From the NCBI RefSeq assembly GCF_014694385.1, contig NZ_JAAOCA010000008.1, positions 1 to 64,000 on the forward strand: a stretch of 64,000 bases of DNA, in the 5' to 3' direction. The notes beneath the pieces are model-generated. The model searched no databases. It was not told where the DNA came from and was given only the letters and a program-made list of their open reading frames with translations. Position numbers and translations under genes: made by a program. The DNA is from Pseudomonas typographi. GTDB taxonomy: Bacteria > Pseudomonadota > Gammaproteobacteria > Pseudomonadales > Pseudomonadaceae. Below, piece by piece: positions 61,505 through 64,000 of the stretch (position 1 is the first letter of the stretch; every line of letters begins with the position of its first letter).

Positions 61505-62842
61505 ATGCCCGACCGCCCTATGCCCCCTGCCCTTCACTTCATGCTTGCCGCGCGGCGCATGGAGCTCTGCGGCCTCGAAGGCCTGGCGTTCACTTGCGAA
61601 CTGGTGACCCAGATCAGCCAATTGGTCCACGCCCTGCAACGCGAGCGTGGCTACTCCAATTTGTTTCTGGGCACCCCCGACCAGGTTCATCTGGGCCAGC
61701 TCGAACGGCTCAGCGACCAGGCGTTGGCCATCGAACAGGCGGTGTGCGCGCGTTTCGAGGCCATGGACCTGGACACCAGCAGCGCGGTAGACCGGGCGCG
61801 TTTGTTTACCCGCATCGCTTACGTGTTGCACGGGCTGCAGGAACTGCCACGGCTGCGCCGGCGCATCCGTGAACACCGCATCGTGGCGTTGCACGCCACC
61901 GCCGCCTTTACCCGGCTGATCGGCGGGCTGCTGGCGGTGGTGTTCGAAGCGGCCGACACCGCCGCGGACCCGGCGATCACCCGCTTGCTGGTGGCGATGT
62001 TCAACTTCATGCAAGGCAAGGAACTTGCCGGGCAAGAGCGTGCCACCGGGGTGGCCGGGTTCTTGGCCGGCTACTTCGACAACGGCCTGCGCCAACGTTT
62101 CGAACAGTTGGCCCATGCTCAGGACCGTTGCTTTGAAACCTTTGCCGACTTCGCGGGCAGCCACGCCCTGGCCATGTGGCAGGCGCTACTGGCCCATGAA
62201 TGTACCGGCCAGGTACAGCGCCTGCGCGCCCTGGCCAGCGGTACCCACAGCCAGGCGCAGGTAGACGCGGGGCTGTCAGAGCTGTGGTTCGAGATCACTA
62301 CCCAACGCATCGACATGATGAAGGCAATTGAAACCCATTTGGAGCAAAGCCTGCTCGATGCCTGCCAACGCAGCATCCAGGCAGCTCGCCTGGACCTGGA
62401 AAACCACCGCCGGCTGGTCAATCGCCTGGCGAGCCTGGACCCCGCTAGCGACACGGAGCAGCAGCCACAGTTGCAGCCGCACTTGCCGCCGCACTTGCCG
62501 CCGCACTTGCCGCCGCGCTTATTCAACATCCAGGCCAGCGACCTAGAAAGCACCCTGGCTGCCGACACCTTGGCACCCCACTTGGGCCGGTCGGTGCTGG
62601 ACCTTTTACAGGCGCAAACCCAGCGCCTGGCCGGCGTGACCGATGAACTTGAACAGGCACGGCAGGCCTTGAACGACCGCAAAGTGGTGGAACGGGCGAA
62701 AAAATGGCTAATGGACCAGCATCAGTTAAGCGAACCGCAGGCCTATGCACGGCTGCGCCAAGCGGCCATGGATCGGGGGCAACGGTTGGTCGAGGTGGCC
62801 CACCAACTATTGGCCCAAGCTCAGCCTACCCCGCGGGCATGA
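61505..62842 (+). CDS. NIT-ANTAR nitrate-responsive antiterminator (NasR-like)
   Basis: A 445-aa protein. The N-terminal two-thirds is a NIT sensing domain (LVHALQRERGYSNLFLG, the ligand-site start; later FNFMQGKELAGQERATG). A Pro/His-rich linker at about residues 322-338 follows, then a C-terminal ANTAR RNA-binding domain (DRKVVERAKKWLMDQHQLSE ... AYARLRQAAMD). Such proteins bind two-hairpin leader RNAs of nitrate-assimilation operons and prevent termination. The nas genes are not in the window. Confidence 0.88.
   Translation: MPDRPMPPALHFMLAARRMELCGLEGLAFTCELVTQISQLVHALQRERGYSNLFLGTPDQVHLGQLERLSDQALAIEQAVCARFEAMDLDTSSAVDRARLFTRIAYVLHGLQELPRLRRRIREHRIVALHATAAFTRLIGGLLAVVFEAADTAADPAITRLLVAMFNFMQGKELAGQERATGVAGFLAGYFDNGLRQRFEQLAHAQDRCFETFADFAGSHALAMWQALLAHECTGQVQRLRALASGTHSQAQVDAGLSELWFEITTQRIDMMKAIETHLEQSLLDACQRSIQAARLDLENHRRLVNRLASLDPASDTEQQPQLQPHLPPHLPPHLPPRLFNIQASDLESTLAADTLAPHLGRSVLDLLQAQTQRLAGVTDELEQARQALNDRKVVERAKKWLMDQHQLSEPQAYARLRQAAMDRGQRLVEVAHQLLAQAQPTPRA
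62479..62514 (+). repeat. Three tandem 12-bp repeats in the linker of the NIT-ANTAR gene
   Basis: GCACTTGCCGCC occurs three times in a row, coding for HLPP units. In-frame slippage would change linker length without breaking the gene. Confidence 0.9.
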
Positions 62843-63045
62843 CCCCCGCCGCTATCGCCGGCCCGCGGGTGGCCAGCAGCCGGCACTGCGCGTTCAAAGC
62901 ATGAGCTCATGCCGAATCGGTATTTAACGCACGCCCATGCAATCGTTTAGCGTCCCGCCCCATCCCATTCGCCCGGCACCTGGCCCCGCACACCCCGTTG
63001 CCCGGCACGCCGCTTCTTACCGATGAACAGCACGAAGGCCCGTTT

Positions 63046-64000
63046 ATGCCAGCATTTACCCCCGACTCCCCTACCGCCCAAGCCTGGGGTGCACCGCCTT
63101 CGGCACGCTATGAGCGCTTGGCCGCGCCGTTTCGGCCATTGTTCGCACGTATCGGGGCCGGGGCGGTAGAGCGCGAGGTCAGCCGCCGGCTGCCCGCGAC
63201 GGAACTGGGCTGGCTCAAGGACAGCGGCTTTACCGCGCTGCGTGTGCCGGTCGAGTTTGGCGGTGCCGGGGCAAGCCTTGCAGAACTGTTCGCCCTGCTC
63301 ACTGAACTGGGCCAGGCCGATTCGAACCTGGTGCAGGCGTTGCGCAGCCATTTCGGTTTCGCCGAAAGCATCCTCAATAGCCGCGACGTGCAGCGCCGCG
63401 AGCGCTGGCTGGAGCGCCTGGGCCGGGGTGAAACTGTGGGCCCGGCCAATAGCGAAACGGGCGATGCCAAGCGCGAGGCATTTTCCACCCGCCTGCTGGC
63501 CGATGGCGCGAACTGGCGCCTGGAAGGCAGTAAGTTCTACACCACCGGGGCGTTGTTCGCCGACTGGATCGATGTCGGCGCCACCACCCCAGACGGTGCC
63601 CGCGTCACTGCCACGGTGCGCCGTGACGCGCCGGGGGTGGAAGTGGTTGACGACTGGAACGGCTTCGGCCAAACCCTGACCGCCAGTGGTACCGCGCATT
63701 TTCGGGAGGTGGCGGTCAAAGCCGACGAGGTCATCGACAAAGACCAACGCTTCGCCTATTCGCCAGCCTTCTACCAATTGTTTCACCTGGCCAACCTGGC
63801 CGGTATCGGCCGCGCGATGAGCGATGAAGTGGCGCGGGCAGTGGCGGCGCGCACTCGCACCTTCAGTATTGGCAACGCCGACCGGGTGGCCCAAGACCCG
63901 CAGATTCTCGCCGTGGTAGGCCAGGTACGTAGCGCGGCCTATTGCGCAGGCGCCATCGCCACACAGAATGCCTTGGCCCTGGAGCGGGCCTTCGAGGCGC
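63046..64000 (+). CDS. Acyl-CoA dehydrogenase / flavin monooxygenase family protein, partial
   Basis: The first 318 codons are in the window and the frame runs off the right edge. The fold is that of acyl-CoA dehydrogenases: TALRVPVEFGGAGASLAELF, the middle domain with WRLEGSKFYTTGALFADWID, and SNLVQALRSHFGFAESILNS. This branch, with the GxKFYTTG motif, includes SfnC/DszC-type sulfur-compound monooxygenases, so an alkanesulfonate or sulfone role is possible; substrate is not certain. ATG at 63046 after GAAGG. Confidence 0.82.
   Translation, partial: MPAFTPDSPTAQAWGAPPSARYERLAAPFRPLFARIGAGAVEREVSRRLPATELGWLKDSGFTALRVPVEFGGAGASLAELFALLTELGQADSNLVQALRSHFGFAESILNSRDVQRRERWLERLGRGETVGPANSETGDAKREAFSTRLLADGANWRLEGSKFYTTGALFADWIDVGATTPDGARVTATVRRDAPGVEVVDDWNGFGQTLTASGTAHFREVAVKADEVIDKDQRFAYSPAFYQLFHLANLAGIGRAMSDEVARAVAARTRTFSIGNADRVAQDPQILAVVGQVRSAAYCAGAIATQNALALERAFEA

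Noticed and set aside
62947-63894. 315-codon minus-strand frame at the right end
   Set aside because: Shadow of the acyl-CoA dehydrogenase-like gene, which has family motifs and a ribosome site.

Overview
The window reads as a chromosome segment of a fluorescent Pseudomonas, most likely of the P. putida type. The evidence is high GC content, the gene order flgZ-flgN-flgM-flgA-cheV-cheR beside flgBCDEFGHIJKL-fliC-flaG-fliD-fliS-fliT-fleQ, sigma-54 and FliA promoters in front of the flagellar operons, and an LpxO-type lipid A hydroxylase. The species is inferred from family knowledge, not from a database match.

Positions 1 to about 24,900 are the right-hand part of a lambda-like siphophage prophage. 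Its left end lies outside the window and its right end abuts a tRNA-Val(GAC) gene. On the minus strand, from the immunity region at about 17.2 kb down to 1, come Cro-like regulators, early genes, replication genes (O-like protein with internal iterons, DnaC-like loader, DnaB helicase), small late regulators, an initiator-like tRNA(CAU), an aquaporin cargo gene, holin-type membrane proteins, HNH nuclease, terminase small and large subunits, portal and the start of the head protease. On the plus strand, from the CI-type repressor to the integrase, lies a second early operon: a small HTH protein, a 0.9-kb non-coding array, two coupled genes of unknown function, a CsrA homologue with a C-terminal extension, an Arc-like protein, several small unknown genes, an excisionase-like protein and the integrase. 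A plus-strand pair of cargo genes (5307-6036) sits inside the late region.

The most unusual feature is the array at 18,531-19,431. It has eight units. The first seven carry consecutive hairpins that covary between units (P2 and P3 in all; P1 is clear from the second unit on); the last unit is a variant with P1 and a long P2 only. Units are separated by spacers built almost entirely of pentanucleotides of the form KGYNN, kept in strict 5-nt register with the next unit. The array ends in the leader of a 194-aa protein with a C-terminal Gly-rich motif that resembles, at low confidence, RAMP/Cas7-like proteins. Operator-like sites shared with the repressor control region suggest this module is silent in the lysogen and expressed on induction.

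From 25 to 33.7 kb are chromosomal genes: a PL7 alginate lyase, LpxO, an MFS-type transporter, a Tat-exported aldo/keto reductase, cysteine synthase, a DUF748-like protein and a MoxR/VWA pair. From 33.7 to 61.4 kb is a flagellar and chemotaxis locus with a flagellin-modification block (two glycosyltransferase-like proteins, a KASIII homologue, a GNAT enzyme). A small family of 160-bp terminal-inverted-repeat elements is scattered through it. Next to fleQ the expected fleSR-fliE genes are replaced by the MoxR/VWA operon. The window ends with a NIT-ANTAR nitrate regulator and the start of an acyl-CoA dehydrogenase-like gene.
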